A stretch of DNA of 52,937 nt, taken from contig CALVRZ010000005.1 in assembly GCA_944358875.1 (NCBI GenBank), positions 1-52,937 on the forward strand, written 5' to 3'. A program made the position numbers and the translations under genes. Positions within the stretch are counted from its first letter, which is position 1; each line of letters starts with the position of its first letter. Of the stretch, positions 17,321-26,743 are shown piece after piece. Source of the DNA: an uncultured Bacilli bacterium. Its GTDB lineage: Bacteria; Bacillota_I; Bacilli_A; RF39; UBA660. Under the pieces are notes generated by a model. That model was not told the origin of the DNA, ran no database searches, and worked only from the letters and a program-made list of their open reading frames with translations.

Positions 17321-18629
17321 ACTAAAGTTCTTAACCAAAATTAGCTTAAATAAAAAAATAAAAAGCAAATGGTTTGTTATTGCTAACGTTATTATTTTAG
17401 TAGCTATTGTCTGTTTAGTAAATGCCGATAGCTTAGTAAAATTATTTGGTGGTGATTTTGACGATACGACAGATATTTTAGTTATTGATAATACTGAAGA
17501 ACAAGTCTTTGATGAATTTAAATCAACATACGAGCAAGCTGGCAGTTACCTTGAAGATAGTGTCAAAACGGATATTACTTTATATGAAGACTCCATTGAT
17601 GAAGCTAAAGAGGAAGTAAAAGAAGAAGATAAAGTCTTATTAGTATTAGAAGATGATGATACTAATTTCCTAAAAGCAAGTCTTATCAGCAATAGTGGCG
17701 TCGATGTCTTAATATCTCAGATCATCACTAGCTCCATCAATAGTGTCAAAAGCAATTTAGCTTTAAATTACTATGACATTACTCCCGATAAACTAGCTAT
17801 TATTGATAAAAGTGTCGAGATTGAAAGTATAAAACTAGACGATTCACAGAGCAATGATGAAATGATGGAATTATTGATGGGCGTAGCTTTTCCAATCATT
17901 ATTTTACCATTCTTTATGTTAACATTATTTTTAGTCCAAATGATTGGAGCCGAAATAAACGAAGAGAAAACGACGAGAGGTATGGAAATAATTATTTCTA
18001 ACGTCTCTCCCAAAGTTCACTTTTTCTCTAAATTATTAGCTAGTAACATCTTTGTTATTCTCCAAGGAGTCCTCCTCATTATTGATGTTGTCATCGCAGT
18101 TATTGTTCGTATGGCCACAACTGGTGTCAGTGATTTGAGTAGTATAGTTGAAATGGCTGGTGTAGGGGACATGATAACGGCTCTAACAACATCAGGTATT
18201 CTAAATAATTTAATTTATATCATTCCACTTACATTAATATTGATGTTACTAACATTAGTAGCTTATTCTCTCGTCGCTGGTATCCTAGCATCGATGACTA
18301 CAAATATCGAAGACTATCAACAAGTGCAAACACCAATTGTTATCATATCTCTAATTGGTTATTATTTAGCGATGATGGCTGTCATGTTTGATGGCTCACT
18401 ATTTATAAGAATCTTATCTTATGTTCCATTCATATCTGCTTTATTAGCGCCTGCTTTATTAATTTTAGGCCAAATCTCTATCATTGATGTAATTATTGCT
18501 ATTGTTATTCTAATCATCTCAATAGCCCTCTTATTCAAATATGGTCTTCGTATTTATAAAGTTGGTATCTTAAATTACTCTTCAAACGGATTATGGAAAA
18601 AAATGTTTAAGGCGGTGCGTAATCGATGA
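17310..18629 (+). CDS. ABC-2 type permease (NatB-like)
   Basis: The membrane subunit has about 439 residues. It has one N-terminal helix (VIANVIILVAIVCLV), an extracellular domain of about 150 residues rich in D/E, and at least five C-terminal helices including LLMGVAFPIIILPFFMLTLF. The segment EINEEKTTRGMEIIISN is typical of the ABC-2 (PF12698) family. The start is ATG 17310 with AGGTG six bases upstream; the in-frame GTG at 17301 overlaps that site. It overlaps the ATPase gene by 11 bp. Confidence 0.9.
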   Translation: MKNKLKFLTKISLNKKIKSKWFVIANVIILVAIVCLVNADSLVKLFGGDFDDTTDILVIDNTEEQVFDEFKSTYEQAGSYLEDSVKTDITLYEDSIDEAKEEVKEEDKVLLVLEDDDTNFLKASLISNSGVDVLISQIITSSINSVKSNLALNYYDITPDKLAIIDKSVEIESIKLDDSQSNDEMMELLMGVAFPIIILPFFMLTLFLVQMIGAEINEEKTTRGMEIIISNVSPKVHFFSKLLASNIFVILQGVLLIIDVVIAVIVRMATTGVSDLSSIVEMAGVGDMITALTTSGILNNLIYIIPLTLILMLLTLVAYSLVAGILASMTTNIEDYQQVQTPIVIISLIGYYLAMMAVMFDGSLFIRILSYVPFISALLAPALLILGQISIIDVIIAIVILIISIALLFKYGLRIYKVGILNYSSNGLWKKMFKAVRNR

Positions 18630-18979
18630 AAAAAATATTAATTATCTTATTATTATCAATATCTTTAGTTGGTTGTTCTAGTTCCAGTTATAAAACAATT
18701 GACCAAGAAGAAGCTTATAAAGCCATGTCTCTCGATGATAATATAGTTGTCATCGATATTAGAACTGAAGAAGAATATAACGAAGAACATATCGTTGATG
18801 CCATAAATATACCTCTAGATAATATTGAAAGTATTGACCTAGATAAAAATACAACCATATATGTTTATTGCCAAAGTGGAAACCGAAGTAAAGAAGCTGC
18901 TCAAAAACTAAATGAGCTAGGCTATAGCAATGTCTATGATATGGGTGGCATCAACACTTGGACCTACGAAACAGAGTAA
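18626..18979 (+). CDS. Rhodanese-domain lipoprotein
   Basis: This 117-aa protein begins with a lipoprotein signal: MKK, a hydrophobic run and lipobox LVGC at residues 14-17. It is then anchored outside the membrane. The rest is a single rhodanese domain with IDIRTEEEYNEEHI and the active loop YCQSGNRS, where the cysteine carries the persulfide. Role is probably extracytoplasmic sulfur or thiol handling. It overlaps the permease stop by four bases (ATGA), so it is cotranslated with the exporter. Confidence 0.9.
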   Translation: MKKILIILLLSISLVGCSSSSYKTIDQEEAYKAMSLDDNIVVIDIRTEEEYNEEHIVDAINIPLDNIESIDLDKNTTIYVYCQSGNRSKEAAQKLNELGYSNVYDMGGINTWTYETE

Positions 18980-19038
18980 AGATAGCTCTCTAAAGAGTCA
19001 AAACTAGCATATATCAAGCAAAAAACATATCCAAAAGC

Positions 19039-19067
19039 TTGAATATTATATCAAATAATGATATAAT
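19039..19067 (+). promoter_or_regulatory. Promoter of rpsU
   Basis: TTGAAT (19039-19044), 17 bp, TATAAT (19062-19067). Confidence 0.7.
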
Positions 19068-19096
19068 TTAACTACATGGGAAGGGAGGTATAAGTA

Positions 19097-19333
19097 GTGT
19101 CAGTTAATGTTAGAGATAATGATTTAGAATTTGCCCTAAAACGTTTTAAGACCGAAGTAGCACGTAGTGGGACCCTTTCTATAGCTAAAGAACGAGCTAA
19201 TGGTTATAAAAAACCAGGTGTAAGAAGAAAAGAAGAAAAAAAGATTAATACCATTAATTCTCGTCGTAATGCTCGTAATAATAACTCTCGTAGAAATTAT
19301 AATTCAATGAGAAATAATCACAAAGCAGCTTAA
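19097..19333 (+). CDS. rpsU: 30S ribosomal protein S21
   Basis: A 78-aa basic protein. S21 core: MSVNVRDNDLEFALKRFK, then SGTLSIAKERANGYKKPGVRRKE. A C-terminal Asn/Arg-rich stretch (RRNARNNNSRRNYN) extends it beyond the usual 57-70 residues. The start is GTG 19097 after GGGAGGT. The rpsU and yqeY-like order (19372) is the arrangement common in Firmicutes. Confidence 0.95.
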   Translation: MSVNVRDNDLEFALKRFKTEVARSGTLSIAKERANGYKKPGVRRKEEKKINTINSRRNARNNNSRRNYNSMRNNHKAA

Positions 19334-19371
19334 CAGCATAAATAATTATATAATGTTAGGAAGTGACTAAA

Positions 19372-19818
19372 ATGACTTTATTAGATCAAATTAATGAAGA
19401 TATGAAAGAAGCGATGAAGAATCGTGAAAGTTTCAAACTAAATGTTATTAGAATGTTAAAAGGAGCTATACAGCTAGAGAAAATTAACAAGAAAAAAGAA
19501 CTATCTGATGATGAAATAATAAGTGTTGTTAATAAACAAATAAAAATGCGTAAAGATTCTATCGCTGAATTTAGCAAAGCTAATCGTGATGATTTAGTAA
19601 AACAAAATGAAGCAGAAATAGAAGTTTTAACTAAATATATGCCTCCTCAATTATCAGAAGAGGAAGTAAATAAAATAATTGATGATGCTTTTGCCATTGT
19701 TAACCCAACTTCAATGAAGGACATGGGCAAAATCATGAAAGAAATTTCTCCTAAATTAAATGGTAAAGCCGATATGAGTCAAGTAAATATGCTTGTAAAA
19801 AGTAGATTAGGGAACTAA
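19372..19818 (+). CDS. GatB/YqeY domain protein
   Basis: This 148-aa protein is a stand-alone YqeY domain, related to the tail domain of the GatB amidotransferase subunit, which touches tRNA. Helical motifs include KLNVIRMLKGAIQ, VVNKQIKMRKDSI and LTKYMPPQLSEEE. The exact role of YqeY proteins is not settled. The start is ATG 19372, with AGGAAG 10 nt upstream; the in-frame GTG at 19363 lies within that site. Cotranscribed with rpsU and closed by a terminator. Confidence 0.93.
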   Translation: MTLLDQINEDMKEAMKNRESFKLNVIRMLKGAIQLEKINKKKELSDDEIISVVNKQIKMRKDSIAEFSKANRDDLVKQNEAEIEVLTKYMPPQLSEEEVNKIIDDAFAIVNPTSMKDMGKIMKEISPKLNGKADMSQVNMLVKSRLGN

Positions 19819-19843
19819 AAGAGATTTAAATATCTCTTTTTTT
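19818..19843 (+). terminator. Terminator of the rpsU operon
   Basis: AAAGAGAT (19818-19825) and ATCTCTTT (19832-19839), then T run. Confidence 0.8.
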
Positions 19844-19935
19844 ATATAAATTTAACCGAATATTTAATTTTAAGTTAACTTTATTTACAATTACCCTAAT
19901 GTGCGTTATAATTGGTATATAAATAGGAGGAACAT

Positions 19936-21933
19936 ATGAATGAATTAGAACAAATTCCTGGAATTGGTCCTAAAACCGTAACTCTTTTAGAAAAACTAGG
20001 AATAAGAAGCAAAGATAATTTACTTCATTACTATCCCTTTCGCTATGAAGTAATTAAAAGAACCGACTTATCTCTCGTTAATGATGGAGATAATGTAACC
20101 ATTGATGGCATCGTGGAAGGTCAACCCACCACCATCTTTCTTAGTAAAAAACTAAAAAAAATAATCTTTAGAATTAACTGTAAAAAAACAATTGTTAATG
20201 TCACTGTCTATAATCAAGTATATTTAAATAATGAATTAAAGTATGGTAAAGAAGTAACGATCATTGGTAAATATGACCGCTTAAAAAATACTATTGTTGC
20301 TAAAGAAGTAAGATTTGGTCTATTACCTGATGTTCCTGTGATTGAGCCTGTCTATTATACAACATCAGGATTGTCTCGCAAAAATATCGCTAAATTTATC
20401 ACCAATGCTCTTGCCACAACTGAAGATTATATTGACTATATTCCTGATTACTTGAGTGAAAAATATAACTTTATTTCTAAAAAAGAAGCCTTAATCAATA
20501 TCCATAATCCAAGTGATATACTATTATTAAAAAAAGCCCGTCAAAGACTAAAATATGAAGAATTATTCATGTATCTATTAAAAGTAAATTATTTAAAAAT
20601 GAAAATTAAAGATGATAAGCTTGCCATAAAAAGAAACATTGATGTTGAGGAAGTTAAAAAATTTATTTCCCAATTAACTTTTACTTTAACTACTGACCAA
20701 ATTAAAGCTACAATGGAAATTATAAGTGATTTAAATAGTGATAAACGTATGAATAGGTTACTCCAAGGAGACGTTGGTAGTGGTAAGACGATCGTTGCTT
20801 TTATCAGTGCCTATGCCAATTATCTAGCAGGTTATCAGACTGCCATGATGGTTCCAACCGAAATTCTTGCCAGTCAACATTACGACAACGCTATCAAACT
20901 ATTTTCTAACTATAATTTAAAAATAGCCCTATTAACAGGTTCCGTTTCTAAAAAAAATAAAGAAGAAATCCTAACGAAATTAGAAAACGGTGAAATAGAC
21001 TTTGTCATCGGAACCCAAGCCCTTATTCAAGATAAAATAGTATTCAAAAATCTTGGTTTGGTTATCACGGACGAACAACATCGTTTTGGTGTTAATCAAC
21101 GTAATAATTTCAAAAATAAAGGAACAATGCCCGATATTCTATCTATGAGTGCAACTCCAATCCCTAGAACCTATGCCTTAACTATTTATGGCGATATGGA
21201 TGTCTCATCGATTGTGACCAAGCCAGAAGGAAGAAAAGAAGTCATAACATATGCTAAAAAAGAGAAAGATCTCTTTGAAATATTAACGATGATGAAAAAA
21301 GAACTAGATCAAAAACACCAAATCTACGTTATTGCTCCATCAATCGAGGAAGATGATGATAGTTATAGTGTCATCGAATTAAAAGAAAAAATGGAAAAAG
21401 CTTTTGGCAAAATTGCCAAGATTGAAGTTGTTCATGGTAAATTAGAGTCAGAAGAAAAAGAGAAGGTAATGCGTAATTTTGAAAAAAGTAAGATCGATAT
21501 ATTAATTTCAACGACTGTAATTGAAGTCGGCGTTAATGTTCCCAATGCTTCGATGATTGTCATCTTTAATGCTAACTTATTTGGCCTATCAACCTTACAC
21601 CAATTAAGAGGCCGTGTGGGTCGTGGCGATATTCAAAGTTACTGTATTCTAATTTCTAAGGAAAATTGTGATCGTTTAAAATTCTTAGAAAATAATAACG
21701 ATGGTTTCAAAATTAGTGAATACGATTTTGAAAATCGTGGTGAAGGAGATCTCTTTGGTGTCCGCCAAAGTGGTGAAACAGGATTAATTCTAGCTAACAT
21801 CAATCGTGACTTCAAGATGCTAGTTAGAGTCAAAGAAGATGTTGTCAACTTTATGTCAAATGTCTTTAATGAGCAATTAGAACAATATAACCATATATAT
21901 AAAGAGTTAGATAAGATTGGCAATTTAAATTAG
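19936..21933 (+). CDS. recG: ATP-dependent DNA helicase RecG
   Basis: A 665-aa branch-migrating helicase that rescues stalled forks and processes recombination junctions. The N-terminal wedge/OB domain is at about residues 1-180, including the IPGIGPKT opening. Walker A is LLQGDVGSGKTIVA near 275-288. VITDEQHRFG carries the DEQH box, MSATPIPRT follows it, and HQLRGRVGRG is in the C-terminal helicase half. Length is typical. TATAAT-like promoter sequence precedes it, and the ribosome site is AGGAGG. Confidence 0.97.
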   Translation: MNELEQIPGIGPKTVTLLEKLGIRSKDNLLHYYPFRYEVIKRTDLSLVNDGDNVTIDGIVEGQPTTIFLSKKLKKIIFRINCKKTIVNVTVYNQVYLNNELKYGKEVTIIGKYDRLKNTIVAKEVRFGLLPDVPVIEPVYYTTSGLSRKNIAKFITNALATTEDYIDYIPDYLSEKYNFISKKEALINIHNPSDILLLKKARQRLKYEELFMYLLKVNYLKMKIKDDKLAIKRNIDVEEVKKFISQLTFTLTTDQIKATMEIISDLNSDKRMNRLLQGDVGSGKTIVAFISAYANYLAGYQTAMMVPTEILASQHYDNAIKLFSNYNLKIALLTGSVSKKNKEEILTKLENGEIDFVIGTQALIQDKIVFKNLGLVITDEQHRFGVNQRNNFKNKGTMPDILSMSATPIPRTYALTIYGDMDVSSIVTKPEGRKEVITYAKKEKDLFEILTMMKKELDQKHQIYVIAPSIEEDDDSYSVIELKEKMEKAFGKIAKIEVVHGKLESEEKEKVMRNFEKSKIDILISTTVIEVGVNVPNASMIVIFNANLFGLSTLHQLRGRVGRGDIQSYCILISKENCDRLKFLENNNDGFKISEYDFENRGEGDLFGVRQSGETGLILANINRDFKMLVRVKEDVVNFMSNVFNEQLEQYNHIYKELDKIGNLN

Positions 21934-21977
21934 TTTACACAAAAATTAATAAAAAATGTAAAGTTTTGGAAAAGGTA

Positions 21978-22006
21978 TTGTTATTTACTTAATAAAATGT
22001 TATGAT
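21978..22006 (+). promoter_or_regulatory. Promoter of the small RNA after recG
   Basis: TTGTTA (21978-21983), 17 bp, TATGAT (22001-22006). No ORF follows, which supports a non-coding transcript. Confidence 0.5.
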
Positions 22007-22012
22007 TAAGAT

Positions 22013-22118
22013 GTCATAGGAAACATAGAAATATGAGAATATGACCACTCGCTACGACTTAATGTAGGAGTGAATTCAACCAAAACCCCCTGAAGGCTAC
22101 CGAAAGGTAGCCATTTTT
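22013..22118 (+). ncRNA. Candidate small structured RNA, host of the island's attachment site
   Basis: Downstream of a promoter and with no ORF, a hairpin forms from CACTC-g-CTAC and GTAG-GAGTG (about 22047-22073). A single-stranded stretch ending CCCCCTGAA (22086-22094) follows. The end is a terminator, GGCTACC (22095-22101), loop GAAA, GGTAGCC (22106-22112) and T5. The predicted transcript is about 106 nt. No known RNA family is recognised. The last part (terminator) probably belongs to the inserted element; the original terminator may be the one at 39352-39387. Confidence 0.45.
22086..22094 (+). repeat. Candidate attL core
   Basis: CCCCCTGAA, repeated in the same orientation at 39343-39351. 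It is followed here by the terminator hairpin at 22095, which the element would supply. Confidence 0.4.
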
Positions 22119-22158
22119 GTTTATTTGTGGGGATTTTTTGATATTTTGATAGTACGCT

Positions 22159-22188
22159 ACTCATCATTCTACCCATCAACTTGATGGT
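22159..22188. repeat. Integrase arm-type sites, left end
   Basis: ACTCATCA, then TTCTACCCATCA (22167-22178), then inverted TTGATGGT. TTCTACCCATCA recurs exactly at 39214-39225. Confidence 0.5.
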
Positions 22189-22208
22189 TTGTTATAGTTT
22201 ATATAGGT

Positions 22209-23351
22209 TTAATTAGAAGACTTTTCGTTAAAGTCTTTTTCTAATGAGTCAAAAAATTTAGGAACATTTGCATAATCTTTTTTGACTAAATGGGTATATG
22301 TTTCTAATGTTTCAGTTGTTTCTGAGTGGCCTAAATAATTAGATACAGCGGTAATAGGGGCAGCAGCTGATATTAAAGCACTAGCACAAGAATGTCTAAA
22401 ATCGTTTATTCTAATATGTCTAAGTCCAGCTTTTTTACAATAATTATTATTTCTACTGTAAATTTGATGATAGGTTATAGGAACATCATCTCCAAATACA
22501 AACCAAGTTTGTTTAAACTTTGAAAAACGTTCATTTGATTTTTTTAATTCAGCTAAGTCTTTTAATAAAACTTCAGGAACGGGAATAGTTCTATTAGATG
22601 ATTCTGTTTTAGGACTTGCTATATACCATGAACTACTAGCATTATTTCCAGCTAAATTTAAAACTTGTTAAGCTATTGTTAAAGTATGATTCTTAAAATC
22701 AATATGTCTCCATTGTAAACCTCTAGCTTCACTTCTTCTAAGTCCACAGTAATACAATGTTTCAAATAAGCATTTATCACGTAAATCATCTATTACTGAT
22801 ATATACTGAAAAAATTCTTGTGGTTCATAAAAATCCATTTCTTTTTTTATAGCCCCAGGTGTTTTAAATGGTTCTAATTTATTATAAAATTTTCTTAAAT
22901 TAAAATCCCATTGTTTTTCAGCAAAGTTTAATACCTGTTTAATAAATTTCTGTATATCAGTTTTATATTTATCACATAAATTAGTTTTATTCATTTGAGA
23001 TCTCCATTTTTGATAGTGTTCCCAGTTCAAATTTACTAATTCTATATTATCTAATAAACCCATATATTTAATTCTATCTCTATATGTTTTTAGAGTAGAG
23101 TCTTTTATTTTATCTTTTTGATATTCATAATAAAGTGTATATGCTTCTTTAAAAGTCATATGGGGATTAACTTCAACATCTTTATATTTGTCTAAATATT
23201 CTAGTTCTGCTTTTGTTGCTTCTTCTTTGGTAAAATAGGCTTGTGATTGATATTGATGTCTTTTACCATCTAATCCTTTACTATATTGTATAAATACCCA
23301 AGATCTTCCATCTCTTGTTCGTTTATTTTCTTTAAGTTGTCTTACGGACAT
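22209..23351 (-). pseudogene. Tyrosine recombinase (Tn916-Int type) with an internal stop
   Basis: This is the phage-type integrase for the element. Reading from ATG 23351 (GGAGGT 9 nt upstream) gives an N-terminal arm-binding part, a core-binding domain and CGLRRSEARGL with the first catalytic Arg. A TAA at 22668-22670 then breaks the frame. The same frame continues without shift through HIRINDFRHS (His and second Arg), LGHSE and ETYTHL (nucleophile Tyr) to a stop at 22209. The full length would be 380 aa, normal for this family. One base change would restore it. The stop separates the first Arg from the H-R-H-Y part, so the product is inactive unless the stop is read through. Confidence 0.85.
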
Positions 23352-23488
23352 TAAATTATTACCTCCTTTATTAATCCGTAAAATATCGACATACATCTAT
23401 ATTTTACCATTTATTTAATTATTTTTTATGATTATCTAATTAATTTATCGATTTTATCAAAAAAGAAGAAAGATAACTAGTTTTTTAG

Positions 23489-24937
23489 TTATCTTTCAAA
23501 ATCATCAGATTTATCTTTATCATATTTTTTATTGATTCTTTTACTTAAACTTTTGAAACAGTAGTGGTCATATTCTTGTTCTTTATCAACATCTAGACCT
23601 AGTGTTCTTTTTAGAGCTTTAAATAAATCAGTGGCAACTTCTTTAACATTAGAGATTATTTCATTAAATGTTTCTTTTAATTCTGATATTTCTTTTCTAA
23701 GCGAATTAATAATTTTATTTTGATAATTTATTGTTTCATCTTTTTCTTCAATAATTAATTTTTGATTTTCAATAATTTTATCTTTTTCTTGTAAAGTTTT
23801 ACCTGATTTAAGATTTCTTATTTCATTATTTAATTTATCAATTTGTTTTTGTTTATATTTGAGATTAATTTCATTTTGTTCAATTGTTTTATCTTTACTT
23901 AAATTATCTTTAGTTACTTCTTTAGAATAATTAGATAAATTGATAATGTCTTTTTCTTTATACCCAATTGTTCTGCCTTTTTCAGGATTTAGAAGTGGAT
24001 TAGTATCAACATCAGATATTTTATCTTTATATTTTAATTCTACTTTGTTTAAGTCTTTATTTTTGTTATATTCCATTTTTATTAATTTAGTTTCTGCTCT
24101 AAGTTCATCTAAATATTTTTCTGCTTTTGTTTGATGATGTTTATTAGCTCCAATTTGACCTCTATCAAGACTGAATCCTTTATCATTGATATATTTATTA
24201 TAATCATCTTGAATTTTAGCAAATGAAGTTTTAAATCCTCTGTCTTTCCAAAATTGATCGGAATTTAAGAATTTTCCATATTCAATAGTATACATATTTT
24301 TTCCGTTTTCATCTTTCTTTTGAATAGGTATTAATTTTTCTTTTCCATCTTTACCAACATATGACTTTAATAATTGATGACCATTTTCATCAGTTTCAAA
24401 TACTTTTCTATGAACTTGATTTACTACTGGAGTAAAATAAAAATGCATATGAGGAGTATCTTCATCAAAATGAACAGCAGAGTAGACTACATTTTCTTTT
24501 CCAACTAAATCACACAAAAATTGATGAGAATATTCAAAATAATCTAATACTTTTTTCGGAATATCATTTTTATCATTAATAACGACTTTATTTATAGGTT
24601 CACCTTTATGATCTCCAGTTAAATGAATTCTACCTGTTTCTTCAAATCTCATTCCTAATGCTTTGAAAAATTCTTGACCACTTGTTATTACACATCCATT
24701 TAATAAGTTAATTTTTTTATTATTTTTATTAAATTCTACCTTGTTATTATAAAGTGTTTTATAAGTTGAACTAGCTAAATTAGTACTACAAAGAGGAACA
24801 TATTCTATATTAAATTTTGTTCTATTTGTATCGTAATTACCTGTGCCAATTCTATCAGTAAGTTCTTTACCAAGACCACCAATATCAGATGATTTTATTT
24901 TGTTTGTTATTGTTAAAACTTGTTTACCAGCAAACAT
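23489..24937 (-). CDS. MobV-family relaxase (Pre/Mob)
   Basis: This 482-aa protein nicks oriT and leads the strand during mobilization. The N-terminal relaxase domain includes a GRIHLTGDH segment and the metal-binding motif HFDEDTPHMHFYF near residues 154-168, the MobV signature. From about residue 330 the protein is coiled coil (repeated LNNEIRNLK and EKDETINYQNK heptads), as in other Mob proteins. The ribosome site on the minus strand is AAAGGA before ATG 24937. It lies just downstream of the oriT-like hairpin. Confidence 0.92.
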   Translation of the reverse strand: MFAGKQVLTITNKIKSSDIGGLGKELTDRIGTGNYDTNRTKFNIEYVPLCSTNLASSTYKTLYNNKVEFNKNNKKINLLNGCVITSGQEFFKALGMRFEETGRIHLTGDHKGEPINKVVINDKNDIPKKVLDYFEYSHQFLCDLVGKENVVYSAVHFDEDTPHMHFYFTPVVNQVHRKVFETDENGHQLLKSYVGKDGKEKLIPIQKKDENGKNMYTIEYGKFLNSDQFWKDRGFKTSFAKIQDDYNKYINDKGFSLDRGQIGANKHHQTKAEKYLDELRAETKLIKMEYNKNKDLNKVELKYKDKISDVDTNPLLNPEKGRTIGYKEKDIINLSNYSKEVTKDNLSKDKTIEQNEINLKYKQKQIDKLNNEIRNLKSGKTLQEKDKIIENQKLIIEEKDETINYQNKIINSLRKEISELKETFNEIISNVKEVATDLFKALKRTLGLDVDKEQEYDHYCFKSLSKRINKKYDKDKSDDFER

Positions 24938-25020
24938 AATATAATCCTTTCGTTAGTTTATGACGTTGTGACATTAGATATTTGGGTGGGATTGTTCTTT
25001 TGGTCATTTTATGACCTATT

Positions 25021-25050
25021 CTCACTAGGGCATAGCCCGAAAGTGAGTTA
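25021..25050 (+). other. Candidate oriT
   Basis: CTCACT (25021-25026) and AGTGAG (25042-25047) form the outer stem; GGGC (25028-25031) and GCCC (25035-25038) the inner stem, loop ATA. TTA follows the right arm, as at MobV nick sites of the pMV158 type (AGTGTG then TTA). It sits some 85 bp upstream of the relaxase start. Confidence 0.6.
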
Positions 25051-25207
25051 AGGGAATCCCTTAAAAACCCATTCTTGTTTATAGCAAAGACTTAAGATAT
25101 ACTTAAGCCTAAGCTAATAAACAAGTGCTTATTTATTTTAACGATAAATAAGCAGAAGATGAATCATTATCGCCACTTTCACTTGCAAGCAAGCAAAACG
25201 TGCCACA
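25051..25207. other. Gene-free region rich in inverted repeats (possible replication origin)
   Basis: The region holds an AAGGGA/TCCCTT mini-hairpin at 25050-25062 and CTTAAG repeated at 25091-25096 and 25102-25107. A perfect 11-bp stem is formed by TGCTTATTTAT (25126-25136) and ATAAATAAGCA (25144-25154). No T run follows in the minus direction, so an origin or regulatory structure is more likely than a plain terminator. Confidence 0.35.
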
Positions 25208-26174
25208 TTAATCATCTTTATTTTGCGAAGGTTCTATAAATGTAGCATGATATAATCTGTTATCAGCAGTTCTACATTTAGTGATATGAACGCCTTCGCT
25301 TTCTAAGAGTTCCAGACTACTATTAAGTAGTCTACCAAATCTCTTAGGTGACATTGGTATATTGGCTTTTAATACAATATCAGTACAAGTAAAGTCAATT
25401 CCTTTTTGACTAGCAACATACTTTATAAAAGAAGTCATTTCATATGAAAGTTCATCATCTTCAATAGAATTTATTTTTTGAAATATAAGATTATCTAATT
25501 TCTTTAATTGGATATCTAACTCTGGAAAATCTCTATTAATTGTTTGCAATTTAACGTATCTTTTATTAGATTTATTTTCTATTAAAGTGATTCTACCATC
25601 TACTGTTGCATCTAATGCAACACTTCCTAAAGTTTTACCAGTTTTATTTAGATGATGTGTAACTAAAAAAGTAACGTTATATTTATCACAATAAGTTCTT
25701 AATTTTGGAAATACCTGCTGAGCAACATCTTGATAATTATTAATGTCATATTGAACTCCAAAATCAATATCTTTTAACATATCTAATATTATTAATTTAC
25801 CATTGTAATCTTCAGCAAAAACTTTAATATCATATTCTATATCTCTTAACGATATATTAGCTTTTGTTTGTCTATCTATTATAAATAGTGAGTCGTTTTT
25901 TTGCGGAAAGTTCTAGGAATTCTAGACGTTCCTTTAATTGACCAGCATCGGATTCTGTGGTAACATATAAAACAGGTGAGTGATTTACTTTTTGTCCTAA
26001 AAATGGTGTTCCGTTAATAACGGAGCAGGAAAGTTGCAGTGCCAACATAGACTTTCCTACTTTTGGATTAGAAACTAGTAGATACACGCCTTTAGACTTC
26101 ATTATACTATTTATGATGATGTCTTTTTTTATGCTTGTATCTACTTTTTCAATAGGTTTGAGCAATTTTAACAT
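25208..26174 (-). pseudogene. RepA-like hexameric helicase ATPase, split by a frameshift at an A7 run
   Basis: The upstream part (26174 to about 25903) holds Walker A VSNPKVGKSM and a VLYVTTESDAGQLKERL segment, typical of the AAA_25/RepA class of plasmid helicases. After a run of seven A (minus strand, about 25898-25904) the frame runs into TAG. In another frame the protein continues as NDSLFIIDRQTK, KLIILDML (Walker B) and LVTHHLNKTGKT to the stop at 25208. Six A would join the frames into about 322 aa. It is therefore a single-base insertion, unless slippage restores the product. Confidence 0.8.
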
Positions 26175-26412
26175 CTCCCTTCAAATTTTTACTTCTTGAT
26201 TCTAAATAATCAATATCGATATTTAAATATTTAACAACTTCTTGCATTGGTACAGCGTTCTTTGGAACATAATAACCTTTACTTTCTAAATCATTTTTGA
26301 TTTTACTTTTAATAGTTAATGCTGAATTTCTGCCTATATTTGCAAGTTTCATTAAATCTGACAAGTTGCACCATTGTTGTGCAATAAGCTTTAAAGTTTC
26401 ATCTACGGTCAT
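26149..26412 (-). CDS. Small helical DNA-binding-like protein of the element
   Basis: An 87-aa protein upstream of and overlapping the RepA-like gene by 26 bp. The segment LSDLMKLANIGRNSALTIKSKI looks like a helix-turn-helix, followed by KGYYVPKNAVPMQEVVKYLNID. The layout resembles small DUF3173/excisionase-type proteins of Firmicutes integrative elements. A replication or excision accessory role is inferred. Confidence 0.6.
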   Translation of the reverse strand: MTVDETLKLIAQQWCNLSDLMKLANIGRNSALTIKSKIKNDLESKGYYVPKNAVPMQEVVKYLNIDIDYLESRSKNLKGDVKIAQTY

Positions 26413-26425
26413 ATTACACCTCCTT

Positions 26426-26743
26426 TTATCTTTCTAATTCTTCGTATTTTTTGTATCTTATATCAACAACTTTTTTATATTCATCAGTAGGTTGCATAGA
26501 GATACTAAGACCAAGATATGAATCTTTACTAACACATTCTTCTAAGCCAAAGAAATGTGCATAATCATTTTCCATTAATTCATTAGCAAACTTTATAGTT
26601 TCTGCTTTAGTATTAGGATCTAATAGAAGTTGTCTTAATGATGTTGTTACATCAAAACATATTAAGCAATAAAGTCCTTTAGCTCCTAATGATAACTTAG
26701 AATTTTCTAAAACATCATTTCTAATAGAAGTAAAGTATTTCAT
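26426..26743 (-). CDS. Replication-initiator-like winged-helix fragment
   Basis: A protein of about 105 aa that begins MKYFTSIRNDVLENSKLSLG and continues with AKGLYCLICFD. This is the opening of the winged-helix domain found in RepA_N/DnaD-like initiators (FTxIPNxLLxDxxLSxxAKGLL). The remainder is shorter than in those families, so it may be a reduced member or a C-terminally eroded one. The start is ATG 26743, with AGGAAGTG about 8 nt upstream; ATG 26764 is in frame but overlaps that site. Confidence 0.6.
   Translation of the reverse strand: MKYFTSIRNDVLENSKLSLGAKGLYCLICFDVTTSLRQLLLDPNTKAETIKFANELMENDYAHFFGLEECVSKDSYLGLSISMQPTDEYKKVVDIRYKKYEELER

Noticed and set aside
25890-25910. Programmed -1 frameshift at the A7 run (dnaX-like)
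   Set aside because: A -1 slip leads to a stop after a few codons; the second half needs a +1 shift, so the standard slippery mechanism does not work.
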